From assembly GCA_004431415.1 (NCBI GenBank), contig QPMI01000519.1, forward strand, positions 269,064-333,063: a DNA stretch of 64,000 nt, written 5' to 3'. A program made the translations under genes and the position numbers. This stretch comes from Cyanophora paradoxa. Taxonomy: Eukaryota > Glaucocystophyceae > Cyanophorales > Cyanophoraceae. This document shows, piece by piece, positions 11,943-23,272 of this stretch (position 1 is the first letter of the stretch; each line of letters starts with the position of its first letter). The notes below the pieces were generated by a model. It was given only the letters and a program-made list of their open reading frames with translations. It searched no databases and was not told where the DNA came from.

Positions 11943-12430
11943 GCTCCTCAAGCTGCTGAGCGCCTAGCGCGGCTCATTGTAAATTTTTGGTTTATTCGAG
12001 CCGCCAGCCGCTTAGCTAGCCTAGTAGCCCACGGTGAATTTTTGAAGGCGGTGCATATGCATTGGCCTCGAGGCGCCGGCAAGCAGCCAGCTAGCGCCGC
12101 GGCGCTGCAGGGCGTCGCCTGAGCGCCTGGGACCGCAGCGCTTGTCCTTGCCGAAGCCAGCCCACGATCATGAAGCGCATATGTATATGCCGCTGACGTC
12201 GAGTCGACGCTGCAGCTGCGTGCACGTGAAGCTGGGAGGCGCTTCGAGCTGGCTGTACCCCCAGCTCCCGCCTTGAGTCCAATTGCAAGGCGCGGCGTAC
12301 GCGTCCACCCGCCGCCCGGCCGCCGCACTCCTGCAGTGCCAGCCTTTGCGAGCGAGTAGAGAAGTGGGACCGGCGGCGTCCCCGCGTCCGCAACAGCCTA
12401 AACCCAGCAGGGAACCAGTTTGCAGCAGCG
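11943..12430. other. intergenic region and presumed promoter of the NT-C2 gene
   Basis: About 490 bp with no recognised gene. It should hold the 3' end of the upstream gene and the promoter of the downstream gene. No motif stands out. Confidence 0.45.
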
Positions 12431-15400
12431 ATGAAGGCGCTCGGCCGTGCGCTCAAACGCACGCTCACGGGCAAGGTGCCGATGAAGTGCGTCGAACGGC
12501 CTGCTTTTTGACACGCACCGCCGAAGCTCCTCCGACCCACAGCCGCCCGCCCTCCGCCCGTCCCTAACCGAGCACGCGTCGCAGGTACTCGTTCAACATC
12601 GTGCTTTCCTTCGGTGAGCGCCTGCGCCCCGCCCTGCCCGCCGCTCGCCGGACGGCTAACGCCCGCCGCAGCTCAAAACTTCCCGTGAGCGCCGCGCTCT
12701 GCGTGAGCGCCGCGCGAGTGCTGCGCTAAAGCCAAGCGCAGCTCGAGGATCCAAGGAACGATGGTGCAGACCGAGCTGAAGGTCGGCGCGCGCTTTTCGA
12801 AAACCAGTCGAGCCGCTGAGCCCCGCACAGCGGGGGACGAAGACGCGGGCCAGCGGCCCCGCGTCGATCCAGCAGCGCAACGGGAAGGAAATCGCCGTGT
12901 GGGAAGAAACGCTCTCAGTGACGGTCACGATGTGCGCCCCCCGCGGAGCCTCAACCCGCCCGCCTCGCTTCGCCGCGCCGCGGACCGACGCGGCGGGCAG
13001 GTTCAAGGACCAGCGCACGCACCAGTTCACAGAGAAGGAGGCGAAGATCAGCGTGCTGGCGGTGGAGGGCCCGGCCAAGCAGCGCGTGCTCGGGAGCACG
13101 TACCTGAACCTGGCGGAGTTCGTGCTGCCGGGCACGCAAGAGTTCCGCGAGACGCTCGTGCTCCCGCTCTCGAACTCGGCGAGCAAGCGGCAGCGCAAGT
13201 TCTCGCGTGGCGCCCAGAGCGCTCCCCACGACGCGGTGCTCCTCACGGCCACCATTCAGACATGGTGGCTCCAGGATTACAAGCGGCGGTCTGCCGAGCC
13301 GGCCCCCCTCCCCGCGCCCCGCCCGCCGCCGCTCAGCGGAGGGGGCGCAGGGACGACGCGTCGAGCCACCTCTCGGACCGCACGGGCGTCACCGCCACGA
13401 CGGCGGGCGCCCTCGGGGCCGACACTGACTTCGGTGCTCTAGAGCTCGGCTGAGCGCCCGCCAGTCGCTTGAACCGACCCCGCCGGCCGCAGACGACTCG
13501 GATGTTGAGGACGCGGCCCCGGAACCCGACCAGGTGCCCCCTGCTGCCCGGCCCCCGCCGCCTCCTCCCCCCCTCCTTGCGCGGTCGAACCCCCGCTCGC
13601 AGTACCGTCGTCAGAACGGGCAGCCGGCCGGCCCGCCCGCGCCGGCCTGGCAGCAGCCGCCGCCCCAGCCGCAAGCGCCCCTGTGCGTGGGCCCGCCCGC
13701 CGGCCCCCTCGCTTTCCTCTTGCCCACGGCCGCGGCGCAGGGCGCAGCCGCTCATGGGATCAAACCGGCCCTCAATGGAGGGCTCGAGCCGGAGCCGGGG
13801 ACTCTTCGGCGTGGATCCGGGCCCGGGCCCGGCGCAGACGCAGGCGCCGCCACAGTTCCGCCCCCCGCCCCCCGCGGGGCCGCCGCCGCCAGCGCCGCAC
13901 CTTCAGCAGCACCCGCAGTCCGCGGCGGCGCCGTACCGGCCCCCGCCGCCGGCCGGCCCGCCTCCGCCGCAGCCGCAGCCGATCCCGCAGCCGATCCAGT
14001 CGTCCTACCGGCCCCCGCCGCAGCACGTGATGGGGGGCCACGCCGCCCCGCCCGCGCCTGCGCCCATCCAGCAGTCGTACCAGCCGCCGGCGCAGCCGTA
14101 CCAGCCGCCGGGGCCGCCATACCAGCCGTCGGCGCAGCCATACCAGCCGCCGGGGCCGCCGGCGCCGCAGTTCCACCAGCCGCCGGGACCGCCGCCAGCC
14201 GCGAGCTACATGCCGGAGCCCGTCCCGACCCCCCAGAGCTCCTTCCGGGGCCGCGACCCGGCGCCCGTCTTCCGCCCCATCGGCGCGCCCGCCGGCGCCG
14301 TACCCGGCGAGCCGCCGCGCGTACCCGTCGCCCGGTCGCGCTCGGCCGACCCCGCCGCGTTCGGCAGCCCCGCCGACCGGCACGGGGGCCGATGGGCGCG
14401 GGGCCCGGCGCGCCGTTCCTGGGCGCCGGTCCGCCCCTCACGCCGGCGGGCAGCGGCGGGCGCGTGCGCAGCGCGTATGCCGCGGACGCGCCGGTCGGTT
14501 CGGGCCACCGGGGCACCTTCCAGCTGCAGGCGGAGCAGCCGGCGGCGCCCCTGCAGCAGCCCTCGCGCCCGTCGCTCGACCGCAGCGCCGCCGGCCCCGC
14601 CAGCGGGCGCCCCTCGCTCGACCGGTCGGCCTCGGGCGGGGCCCGACGGGCGGCGCCCCGGGCTCCGGCATCTTCCCCTCCACCTCAGCCCGCTCCTTCG
14701 TGCAGGCGCTGGGGCCTTCCCCGGAGGGGCCGCGGGCCCCGGGCCGGCGCTGGGCCCCACCTCCCTCGCCCCCGCCTTCTCGCACGCGCAGGCCCAGGTC
14801 GCCGGCCGGGCCGCCCAGTGGGAGGCGGGGCCGCAGCAGCGCTCGCTGGCCCCCGCGGGGCCGGCGCCGCCCCTGCGGCGGCCCGAGGGCCCCGGCTCCG
14901 ACGGGCCGTCCCCCGCCGAGACGCCCCGCAGCGTGGCCGCGTACGGCCCGGGGCCCGGCATCTCCCCGGCCGCCCTCACCCGCGCCCTCACCGCCGCCCA
15001 GCAGGCCAGCCTCCCCCGCTCCCCTCCCTGTATCCCCCTAACGCCCCGGGCAGGCGGAGGCGGGGCAGCGCGAGGCCGAGCTCCGGCGCCTCCACGACCT
15101 CGAGGGGCGCGTCAAGGTCGGGCCCGCTCCCCCCCGCGCCCGCCTTCGCGAGCGCCGCCGCACGCTCGAGCGCCGCGGGCAACGCAGACGCTGTACCTGG
15201 CGAACGTGGAGCTGCAGCGGGAGCGGCAGCAGCTGCAGGAGGAGAAGGCGGCGATCGCCGCGCAGCTCAAGGCGGCCGAGGAGCGCGCCGCCTGGCTCCA
15301 CGCCGACCGCGAGCGGCTGAACGAGCAGCTGAACCGGGGCGCCGCCAAGGACCAGCACCTGCGCGCCGCTGAGGAGGCCGTCTCCCGCGTCGAGCGGGAG

Positions 15401-16293
15401 CGCGACCGCATGGCCGGGGAGCTGCGGGCGGCGCGCGACACGGCGGGGCGCCAGCGGGCGACCTTCGAGGCCGAGCTGCGCGCCGCCGTCGAGCGCGCCT
15501 GGGCCGACAGCACCGAGCAGCACCGCGCCTCCGCCGCCCGCCTCGCCGACGAGAACGCCGCCCTCCGCGTTCGCGCACCCCCGCCCCGCCTCGCGCGTGC
15601 CCCCGGACCGAGGCCGTACCCCCGCAGCGGCGCGTGGACGAGCTCGCCGTGCTCGCGTCGGCGCCGCGGAGCCCCATGAAGGTGCCACCGCGTACCCCCC
15701 TTCCCGCATGCGCTGCGCGGCGTTTGACGCGGGCGGCGGGGCAGGCGCCGGCGCCGGCGAACGCGGGGGCGGGGCGGGTGGAGTTCGTGTGCGCGAAGTG
15801 CAAGATGGACCCCATGCGGCGCGGCACGTACACGCTCTCCGACGGGCGCTCCCTCGACGACGTTCGTGGCGCCTCAGATCTGAGACGGGGGAGGGGGTAC
15901 AGCGCGTGCCTGAGAGTCCGTCCAGGTGGAGGACTTGATCGGGGCCAAGCTGGCGCTCGCCGAGGCGCACACGGTGCGCGATGCTGCACCTCTCACCGCA
16001 CCCTCCCCCTCTCACGGGGGTACAGGACCTGCACGAGCTGCGGAACGCGATGGCGAAGATGAAGCGCCGGTCCAACGCGCTCGAGGACGAGATCCGCAAG
16101 GCCAAGGCACGCTCGCTTCCCTTCTGCCCCTGATTTTGCCCCGGCCGTCCAATTCCGAGTGTACCCGTGCCCGCAGCTGATCCTGGAGACGCACGTGCCG
16201 GGGTACAAGTCCTCGGACGAGGGTCTCTTCAGCGACCTGGGGAAGTGCCTCCCGCTGCTCTCGCAGCCCCCCGCCGACCTCTTCAAGTCGTAG
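12431..16293 (+). CDS. NT-C2 domain (EEIG1/EHBP1 N-terminal type) protein with Pro-rich linker and coiled coil
   Basis: The N-terminal exons form an N-terminal-type C2 domain, a membrane or cytoskeleton adaptor fold. MKALGRALKRTLTGK joins YSFNIVLSF, then RNGKEIAVWEETLSVTVTM, then FKDQRTHQFTEKEAKISVLA and LGSTYLNLAEFVLPG, ending TATIQTWWLQDYKRR near 13290. A long Pro/Ala/Gln linker follows, with YQPPGPP-type repeats at about 14076-14195. An alpha-helical coiled coil starts at about 15200 (VELQRERQQLQEEKAAIAAQ). C-terminal helices include VEDLIGAKLALAEAH and NAMAKMKRRSNALEDEIRKA. The last exon ends SQPPADLFKS. The order C2, disordered linker, coiled coil is typical of plant and animal EEIG1-like proteins, some linked to organelle movement. 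The partner here is unknown. Confidence 0.8.
14076..14195 (+). repeat. degenerate YQPP proline/glutamine coding repeats
   Basis: Five or six imperfect units of about 18-24 bp read as YQPPAQP, YQPPGPP, YQPSAQP, YQPPGPP and related forms. They sit inside the linker of the NT-C2 protein and keep the reading frame. They probably arose by slippage and form a flexible or polyproline-type region. Confidence 0.7.
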
Positions 16294-16899
16294 CCGCGCC
16301 GGCGCCCGCCTTCCCGGCGCCCGCGGCGCGTCGCGCGCGGCCCTCTGCGGCTGTGGATCCCTCGAGCTGTGCATGTGGCTGCAGTTCTTTTGAGCTCGAG
16401 TTATCCAGCTGTCAGGCTGAGAGCTGAGGGCACTGCGGGCCTGCGGCACCGGGCCGGGGCCCGGGCCAGCGGCTCGAGACTCCATTCACAATTAAAGCCT
16501 TGAAGGCCGCCGGCCGCGGCCGGCCGCGGCCGGGGGACGTCGACGCAGCTGCATGCGCATGCGTAGGAGGCCGCATAAGCTTAGCTTCGAGCCTTGTTGG
16601 GCTGGCCTGATGCATGGGGCTTGGGCTTGGGCTTGCAATTGGGGTACAAGGCTCCGATGAGTTTTTTGAAGTGGTTTTTCGGTAAAATTCCGAACAGACA
16701 CGCGCAGGCTTGTTGGATCGATCGATCGGCGGCAGGAGCTTGAGCAGCAGCACTGCGACAGCGCCTGCGGTGGCAGCAGTGCATACGCAGCAGCGCAGCG
16801 CTGCATCGGTCGAGCTCGAGGCAGTCCGCGGCCGTAAAATTGACCCAGGGGCGCGCCATATATACCGTACGCGTCGACGATCCTCGCCGGATCGTCGCC
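16294..16899. other. intergenic stretch
   Basis: No recognised gene. GC-rich palindromic runs (GGCCGCGGCCGGCCGCGG near 16510) alternate with an AT-richer patch around 16660-16700. Overlapping minus-strand frames show no conserved features. Confidence 0.45.
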
Positions 16900-17578
16900 A
16901 TGGAGCAGCCGGCGTTGCATTCCATCATCGGCGTCAGGTTCCTGCGCGTGGCCAAGCTCGTTGTCCGCCTCCTGAGGCTCCGCGCCGCGGCCGCGGCCGC
17001 CGGCCGCGGTGCCATACGCATCGGCAAGCGTGCGTACTCGTACAGTAGGATAGCAGCTGCAAGATCCAAGGCGCCGGCATGCGCAGCCGCGGCCGTACAC
17101 GTGCCGCCCCGCGCGGTACCGGTCGCGCGGGTCCCGGCCCCGATCTCCGCGTGCATCCGCGCTACCCCGGCGCTCCGCTCGATCGTGCAGAAGATCGCCC
17201 TCGCGGGCGGCCTCCCCGAGGAGCGGCGACCTGGTGGTGCAGGCGTACGAGCGCCGGAGCGGCGAGCTGGCGGCGCGGGAGGCGATCTACCTGCTGCGGC
17301 ACGAGAACTGCGAGCGCTTCCTCAAGGACGCGGGGCCCATGCGGGAGCTCGCCGCCCTCGCGGAGGCGATCGACGCGGACGAGGCATCGCAGCGGCACCT
17401 CGCGGCGCTGGACGAGATCTGGGCGATGGCCTTCGAGCGCAACCCCAAGGGCTCCAGCACGTACTACCGCCTCCTCGAGCGGCCCATGTCGATCGCCACC
17501 ACTGCGGTACGCCCGCTGCCCTTGATCCCCGCACGCGCACCCATGCGCCTCGCGATCGTCCCCGCCTCGAGCTCATGA
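16900..17578 (+). CDS. hypothetical protein, uncertain gene model
   Basis: The best-supported part is the segment from about 17239 to 17500. It reads as a mixed charged/hydrophobic helical sequence (VQAYERRSGELAAREAIYLL, then LAALDEIWAMAFERNPKGSS) followed by a GTACGCC-like donor. An upstream frame starting MEQPALHSIIGVRFLRVAK at 16900 is in a different phase, so an intron or frameshift would be needed to join them. I recognise no family. It could be a short gene or a decayed fragment. Confidence 0.3.
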
Positions 17579-18060
17579 TCACGCCCCGCCTCACGCCCCG
17601 AGCACGCGCAGGTCATGTTTTTGTACCATTAATTAGGCTCTCAAAATCTTAATCCTAAGCGTTTTTCTCTTGATCATGAGCTTAAGGTTGCAATTGTATT
17701 AGCTATCATACTATGATAGTATAGGAATAATACATATAGCTAGTGCTGCCAGGATGTACAGCCTAGGCCTCGTAGGCCGATGGTTCCGGCTTAAAGAGCC
17801 GCTTGCGTGTATACGTATATCATGATCATATGCATGATCATCGTAAATGATCGAACCTGCTGATTTCACATGCGCAGCTGCAGTCTTGACGCTAATATAT
17901 TTTTTTCAGGATAGCCCAATTCTTGGGCGATGATGTTATTTTCAGTTAGCTAACCGTTGAACTTCATCGTATGCACTACCGGTTCGGACTGGGCCGAACT
18001 CTGGGTCAGCTCATGACCTGTGGCCGGTACACAGGGATAGGCGCTTCGACGCTAACTCTA
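17579..18060. other. AT-rich intergenic island
   Basis: Composition falls sharply relative to the surroundings. The stretch contains inverted-repeat words (CTATCATACTATGATAG near 17702; TGATCATATGCATGATCA near 17823) and two sequences shared with other places in the window (17885-17900 and 17947-17966). No coding potential seen. Confidence 0.55.
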
Positions 18061-18564
18061 AGCGTTCAGTGTGGCCTTGGGGGAGAGCTTGGGCGGGGTG
18101 TCCTTCTTGGGCTCGCGTTGGCGGTACGTAGTCGGTAGGGGGGGTGGGGGGGTGGGGTGGGGTGGGGGGTAGTACAGGCCTAGGGCGGTTGCACATCCCC
18201 CTATCTTTGGGCGTGAGGGCGCGGGGCGGGTGTCCCGGGGAGCCGGGATGGGGCGAGGTACGTAGGGGAGGGGTGAGCACAGGCTAGGTGGGGGCCCAGC
18301 TGGGCCGGGGCTAAGGTGCGGGGCGAGTGGCGGGGGTGGCCTGATCGGGGTCGTGAGCGCGCGCCTGGCATTGCTTCACAGAGCATACAGGACAGCTGTG
18401 AGTCTCGCCCGTGAGGGGAGCAAGGCCTTGAGGCCGCTCAGGTAAGAAGAAATGACTAAAGGAAAGAAAGAAAGAAAGGGGTGGCCGGGGGCCCCAACTC
18501 TAGGAGGGTCCTAGAGAGTCTACGCCGCTGCGTTGTCCGCCGCCGCGGCGCGGCGGCCGGCGAG

Positions 18565-18910
18565 CTAGGCCTCTACGGCGGCGGGGCCGCCGATGGCCGC
18601 CGTGAGCTCGGTGAGGAGCTTCTGGGTGGCCTGGTAGTTGGCGAGCGTGATGTTGGCCGGGGCGGGGCCGGGGGCGGGGCCGGGCCCGGGGCGGGCGCGG
18701 GGGCGGCGATCGGCGCGGGGGCGGCGGCGGCGGCTGCCGCGGCAGCGGCGGCGGCGGGGTGGGGCGCGGGGGCAGCCGGGGCGGCGGGGGCGGCGGCGCC
18801 GCCCTTGTTCTTCTTGCGCGCGTCGGGCCCGAGGCGCTCGGCCGCGCGCTGGCGGGACTTAATTTAGCTTGGCTGCGGCTGCGATCTTGGCGGCCTCCTC
18901 GTTGGTATAC
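18565..18910 (-). CDS. putative C-terminal exon(s) of an unknown gene
   Basis: On the minus strand a plausible terminal exon encodes ANITLANYQATQKLLTELTA followed by AIGGPAAVEA and a stop at 18565-18567. A lysine/arginine stretch RQRAAERLGPDARKKNKGG followed by an Ala/Pro tract lies just upstream, in a different phase. Joining the two needs an intron inside the Pro/Ala stretch. The amino-acid pattern is more protein-like than the opposite strand, but no family is recognised and the 5' part was not found. Confidence 0.25.
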
Positions 18911-19136
18911 AGCTTCTACATATGCTTATGCATATGATCATGAGCTCAATTGCAAGGGCCTGGCGATGCGCTTGCGCGCATGGAGTATATATATATGGGC
19001 CGGCTGTCCTGGTTCCCTTGTTTAGAAATTTGCATAATGGATGCTTCAGGCCTGTGCACTGGCATGCAAGTTCTAGCTCGAGCGTGAGGAGGGTGCCCAG
19101 CTCCCTCGTGCAGTTAAAAGCTTTCGAATTGCTCCC

Positions 19137-20380
19137 CTAGGGGGCCAAGGACGTCCCAGAGCAGACGGGGGCCGACTTATTCGTGTGTATATCGATATCG
19201 CAGGCGCCCCCCAAGCTCGCCGACCGTATAGGAGGCTTGCATCGAGGGGGTGTCAAGGGGACCAGTCGTCTCGTGGGAGAGGGACTCGGGACCGGCGGGC
19301 ATGAGGGGCGGGCGGCGCGGGGCCTGGCAGCGACCGCCGGGACGACTGGGAAGACTTCGACGGAGCCCGGGGATTCCGGGTCCGATAGTGGGCGAGCGTC
19401 ATCCGGCTCGGACCCCACGAGGGCGGGTCCCGGCGAGGCCGGGCCCTGAGGCAGGCGAGCGCCGTCTGGCTCAGACCCCGCGGTGGTAGCTGGGCGAGCG
19501 TTTGAGTGCTCATGCGCCCGGGTATGCGTGGGGGTCGTCGGCTTGCATGCCGGCGCCAGCGGCGCCAGCAGAGGCGGCGTCGCAGCGGGGCGGGGAGCGG
19601 GGCGCACCGCCGCGTCTTGGGGCGTTTGCTCCGCGTCCCGCCAGAGGCCTGCGAGCGTCGCGCACGCGTCACGGAGAGCCAAGTGAGCGGGGGGATGCGG
19701 CCCCGTGGTTCTTGAGTGTCGTGCTGGCGCGGGCGGCCTCGCGCACGGGTCGCTGGCGTCGGCATGCTCTGTGGCAGTACGGGGCCGGCGTCAAAGTTCG
19801 TGGAGGAGGGGCGCGGGCGGAGGGCGTGAGCGACGGGCGCGGGGAGGGTCCCGCATGATCGGCGGCAGCGGAGCCGGGTGCGTTGGCGGAGCCGCGCGTC
19901 CGACTGCCGGAGTCGAGTCGAGTTGTGCGTCGTGCGCTGTAGACGTGAGCTCAGGCGAGCCGCGCATGCGCGGGTGGCAGGCGTTGGCGGGAAGGCGGGC
20001 GGAGCGAGGACGGGAGCTTAAATGAGCGTATGTTGGCTCTAGATGTGGTGTGGCGTCTCTCGGGCGCGCTCGGAGCGGCAGGAGAAGGCGGCGGGGATCG
20101 GCCCGTTTAAACACGTTACCGCGGGAGCTGGCGCGAGTCGCGGCGCCACCAGGGGCGCAACTGCTCTTCTAGATGTCTGTGGTGTCGCTGCGGCTGCCGT
20201 TGCCCGCCCGGCTGACCTGCTTTGCGCGTTCGGGCCGTGCTGGTCGTAGGGCGTCGGCGCCGCGAGTTTTGGGACCGGCCACGTGCAGTGCTAACAGGCA
20301 CCCGCGTTAGGGAAGCCCCACTGCGCCGGCTTACTCGCTCGCGGGCCTTCGCGCAATTTTCCGGGGTACCGGAATCTCTC
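19137..20380. other. GC-rich region without a recognised gene
   Basis: Open frames occur on both strands but none shows a conserved motif or consistent splice pattern. There is a weak internal repeat: GGGCGAGCG followed by CGGCTCGGACCCC or TGGCTCAGACCCC recurs between about 19385 and 19500. It could be non-coding, or the remnant of an element. Confidence 0.4.
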
Positions 20381-21960
20381 CTTGACGCTAATATATATAT
20401 AATCAGATTTTCTAGATCTCTCCGAGTCTCTGCGTCCCCGGTCTCTTTGCATCTGCATCCACTTTCCCGGATCCGCTTGCAGGCCCCCTCGCCTCCAGAG
20501 CTCGCCATCACTTCGGCCTCCCTCGCCTCCGCTCTCGATTCTCCATACCCTTCGAATAGCCGCCTTCTCTCTCCTCCTCCGCCCTCCCTCCCCCCTCGAG
20601 CTCCGGGTCCTCGGCCTCTGCCCGCTTCCGAGTGTTGGCGAGACTGTCCTCTTTTCGGTCTCCCCGTCATTCCGGCTCCCTGCTCCCCTTCGGCGCCTCG
20701 GGTCCCATATGCGGGTCCTATCCCGCTTCCTGGCGCTCGTGAGATTCGCCGCCGGCGCCCTCGTCGGGCCCTTGCGCCCTCGAGCTCGTCTCTCTCTGCG
20801 CCGCCCATGGCCATGACCTCCGTGTCATCTGATCCGGCGCCACCCGACCTTTCTCCAGCTTCGCTGCCCTCTCTTCGGCGCCGGCAGCGATCCCCGTCAC
20901 CTGCTCGCGGCCCTTCCCCTGCCTCCGACCCTTCCTCGGCCCCCTCCTCGCCTAGGCCTCTTCCGTCTCGTCGGCCCCCGCCGCATTCCCGTCGGCGGAT
21001 CTCTCGATCGACCCTGGACTCTCCGCCTGCCACTGTCTGCGGGGTACCTCCGCCGCCGTGTTCGGCGCCGGCTGTCAGTACTTTGCTCGGTAGCTCCCCC
21101 GTCGTGGCTCCTCGGGGGCCTCTTCGTCGTCGTCGTTCGCTGGGTTCCGGCTCCGGGTCAGATTTCTCGCCGGGCTTACCTTCTCCTGGCTCTGCTCCTG
21201 GGCCCTCAGCTCCGGGACCGGCTTCCCCGATCTCCTCCCGGACTCGTGGTCGTACCCGTCGCCGGCTTGCCGAGCCTGCGGCTCCTTCTACTTCCCCCCG
21301 GCGGTTTGCCGGGCCGGACCCTCCGGCCTTTGTTCTTGATACCGGACTGCCGCCTTTGCCTTCGTCTTCTGCTTCGCTGGTCGCGATCGTATCCCGCCGG
21401 CGCCGGCGTACTTCTTCGTCTTCTAGTTTAGTTCGGTCTGGTTCGGATTCTGATCGTAGTGTTGATGCTAGAGTTAGTTTCAATACTAGCTATAGTCCTC
21501 GTGCTCGACCTGTTGTTCGCCGTCGTTTGCAGTTCGATTGCCCGCCTCGACCCTGGCCGGCTTTAGTGATTCCTTTGACTGTCCTTTTGCCTGCTCTTGA
21601 TCCGCCTGCTCCGCCTCCTGTGTCCTCCTCGACCTCGTGCCGTAGCTCTGCCCTTTCGCATCGTCCTGCTTCGCCTCCGCCTCCATGTCGTCTTGTTGTT
21701 CCTCTTACTTGTCTTCTTCCTGTTATTTATCTTTCTCAATTTTGTCCCCCGCTTCTTAGTGATGTAATTCCTTCTGATATTGATGGTATCTCTAGCTCTG
21801 GCTCTTCTTCGTGTCAGTTATCCTCTGTCCCTAGATCTGCTCGATTTATCGTCTCTTCTCGCTATCGATCTGTCTCGAGCTCTGTGTCTTTCCTTTTTTA
21901 TTGTCGATTTTGGCTCTTTGTCTTATCTTTCTTCGTGCTCTTGTCTTAGTTATTTTGCTT
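20381..21960 (+). other. 1.6-kb pyrimidine-rich, strand-asymmetric tract
   Basis: Starting just after CTTGACGCTAATATATATAT, the plus strand is dominated by C and T, with few A residues. It shifts from C-rich at the left to T-rich (CTTCTTCCTGTT-like) at the right. A frame stays open for most of the tract, but its Ser/Pro/Leu/Arg output is what a low-A sequence gives by chance, since all stop codons need A. Codon use is unlike every confident gene in the window. I regard it as non-coding or an untranslated/element-derived sequence. Confidence 0.55.
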
Positions 21961-22634
21961 TTTTGTCTTTATGCCCCCTGGGCAGCCCCCGCAGTGCTGG
22001 TGTCTAGAGACTGTGGCCGGTAATTCACCAAAAAAAAACTCTGCAGCTGTGGCATTAAATATTTGCGCATGCAGTGCAGCTGGGCGCCGGGGCCTCGGAT
22101 GAGCCCCCCAGGGCCTGGCCCCGAGCCTCGGAGGATCGGACCGGAGTACTCGTGAACTGCTGCTTGCAGTTTGCTTACAAATCACCTCGCGTGGCCTACC
22201 GTTATAATTACCGGCTGGGCGGCGGCGGCTAGAAAACGTAGCGCTCGAGCTCAAGCTCGGCGAGCGGGTCACCCTCGCCCTCCATCTCCATCAGGGCGCC
22301 AAGCGCCGGGCTGGCCAGCGCCGTCGGCGTCGCGGCGGGGCTCGCGAGCGGGAAAGGCGCCGGCGTCGCACCCGCGCAGTCCGGCCGCGGGCTGCTCGGC
22401 ACGCTGCGCACCGGTACGGTACGGTGGCGGCCAATAATTATGATCAAGTGGGGCGCGATGCATTTGAAGGGAAACAATTGATACGTATACTCGCGGTTGA
22501 TCGTTATATTTAGCGGGCTCTGCGCGCGCCGCGGTACTTGGGACCCGGGATCCGCGCGCGAAAATTGATGTTTGCGTCGAAAGCTCAACTTAGCTTAACT
22601 TAGTAAGCTTTTAAGGCCAGCGTTAGCGCTACAG
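21961..22634. other. intergenic region with a possible minus-strand terminal exon
   Basis: Mostly unassigned. At 22229-22350 the minus strand could encode a terminal exon ending MEMEGEGDPLAELELERYVF. The acidic end is protein-like, but no upstream exon with a matching phase was identified, so it is not called as a gene. Confidence 0.35.
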
Positions 22635-23272
22635 TTAACGTTCGGACCTGTCGGCAAAGCCCGGGTGCGAGATATCAAACATGCGCTCGGGGAGGACGAA
22701 GGGGTTCCAAACACAGCACGGATCTGCGCATGCCGCAAAATCGTCGGGATCAATATCAGCGCGAGCGCAAAATTCAGATGATTTTCGAAACCATAAGGCA
22801 CCTCCCAGCTCCCAGCTGCGCGAAATATCGTAAGCCGAGGCCCAAGATTCATTTCAAAACCTTGTACGCACCCGTTCGAGTAGCCGTCGCCATCCGAATC
22901 CTTTTCGCACAGCTCCTTTGTCCACTTGTGACCCGCACGCGCGAAATCCTCGCCGAAGACGTTTCGCGGGCCGCCGCCGAGCTTTCGAATTCACGCGCCT
23001 CAAAAGAGATTGCGCAACGCGTACGCGTTAAAGGTTGTTTCGCGCGCTTTCGCGCGCACCGCGTTCTCGTGCCCCACGCCGATCCAGGGAAGGCCGCCGC
23101 GCTTCACGAGGATGCCGTTCGGGATCAACGAAAGGTACCTGCGCCGACCCGTGCTCGCTCGCGATCGCAAAAGTCGCGTGCGTGGCGGGGCGACGGGCGC
23201 GCACATCGGAAACGCGGAGACGTTCAAGAAGACGCTGAGGAGCAGGATTACCGCAGCGGTTCCGCGAGGCAT
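22635..23272 (-). CDS. temptin-like secreted protein, about 120 aa
   Basis: A signal peptide (MPRGTAAVILLLSVFLNVSA) is followed directly by FPMYLSLIPNG, the start of a temptin-type domain. Later exons give LPWIGVGHENA, LGGGPRNVFGEDF and DSDGDGYSNG, then WELGDPCCVW and the C-terminal DISHPGFADRSER, ending at TAA 22635-22637. The GVGH, GGGPRN.FG, DSDGDG.SNG and ELGDPCC motifs are hallmarks of temptin, a small secreted protein first known from mollusc pheromone complexes and present in some protists and algae. Introns use GTGCGC donors. One exon is only 14 nt. The first ATG is chosen because it begins the signal peptide. Function in this organism is unknown. Confidence 0.88.
22802..22815 (-). 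other. 14-nt microexon of the temptin-like gene
   Basis: On the minus strand, CTGGGAGCTGGGAG is bounded by GCGCAG upstream and GTGCC downstream. It completes AAC-GG|C-TGG-GAG-CTG-GGA-G|AT-CCG, giving NG-WELGD-P. Without it the conserved SNG..ELGDPCC motif cannot be formed in frame. Confidence 0.8.

Noticed and set aside
18120-18180. G-rich run as an internal telomere-like repeat
   Set aside because: Units (GGGGT/GGGGGGT) are irregular and short, do not match TTTAGGG or TTAGGG, and sit within other sequence.
20222-21949. 575-codon open frame on plus strand
   Set aside because: The region has very little A, so stop codons are rare by chance. The product is Ser/Pro/Arg/Leu low-complexity, and its codon use differs from every confident gene.
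23205-23272. VSAF motif suggesting secondary-plastid targeting in the temptin-like protein
   Set aside because: After splicing, the residues following the signal peptide (FPMYLSLIPNG) are the start of the temptin domain itself, so there is no transit peptide.
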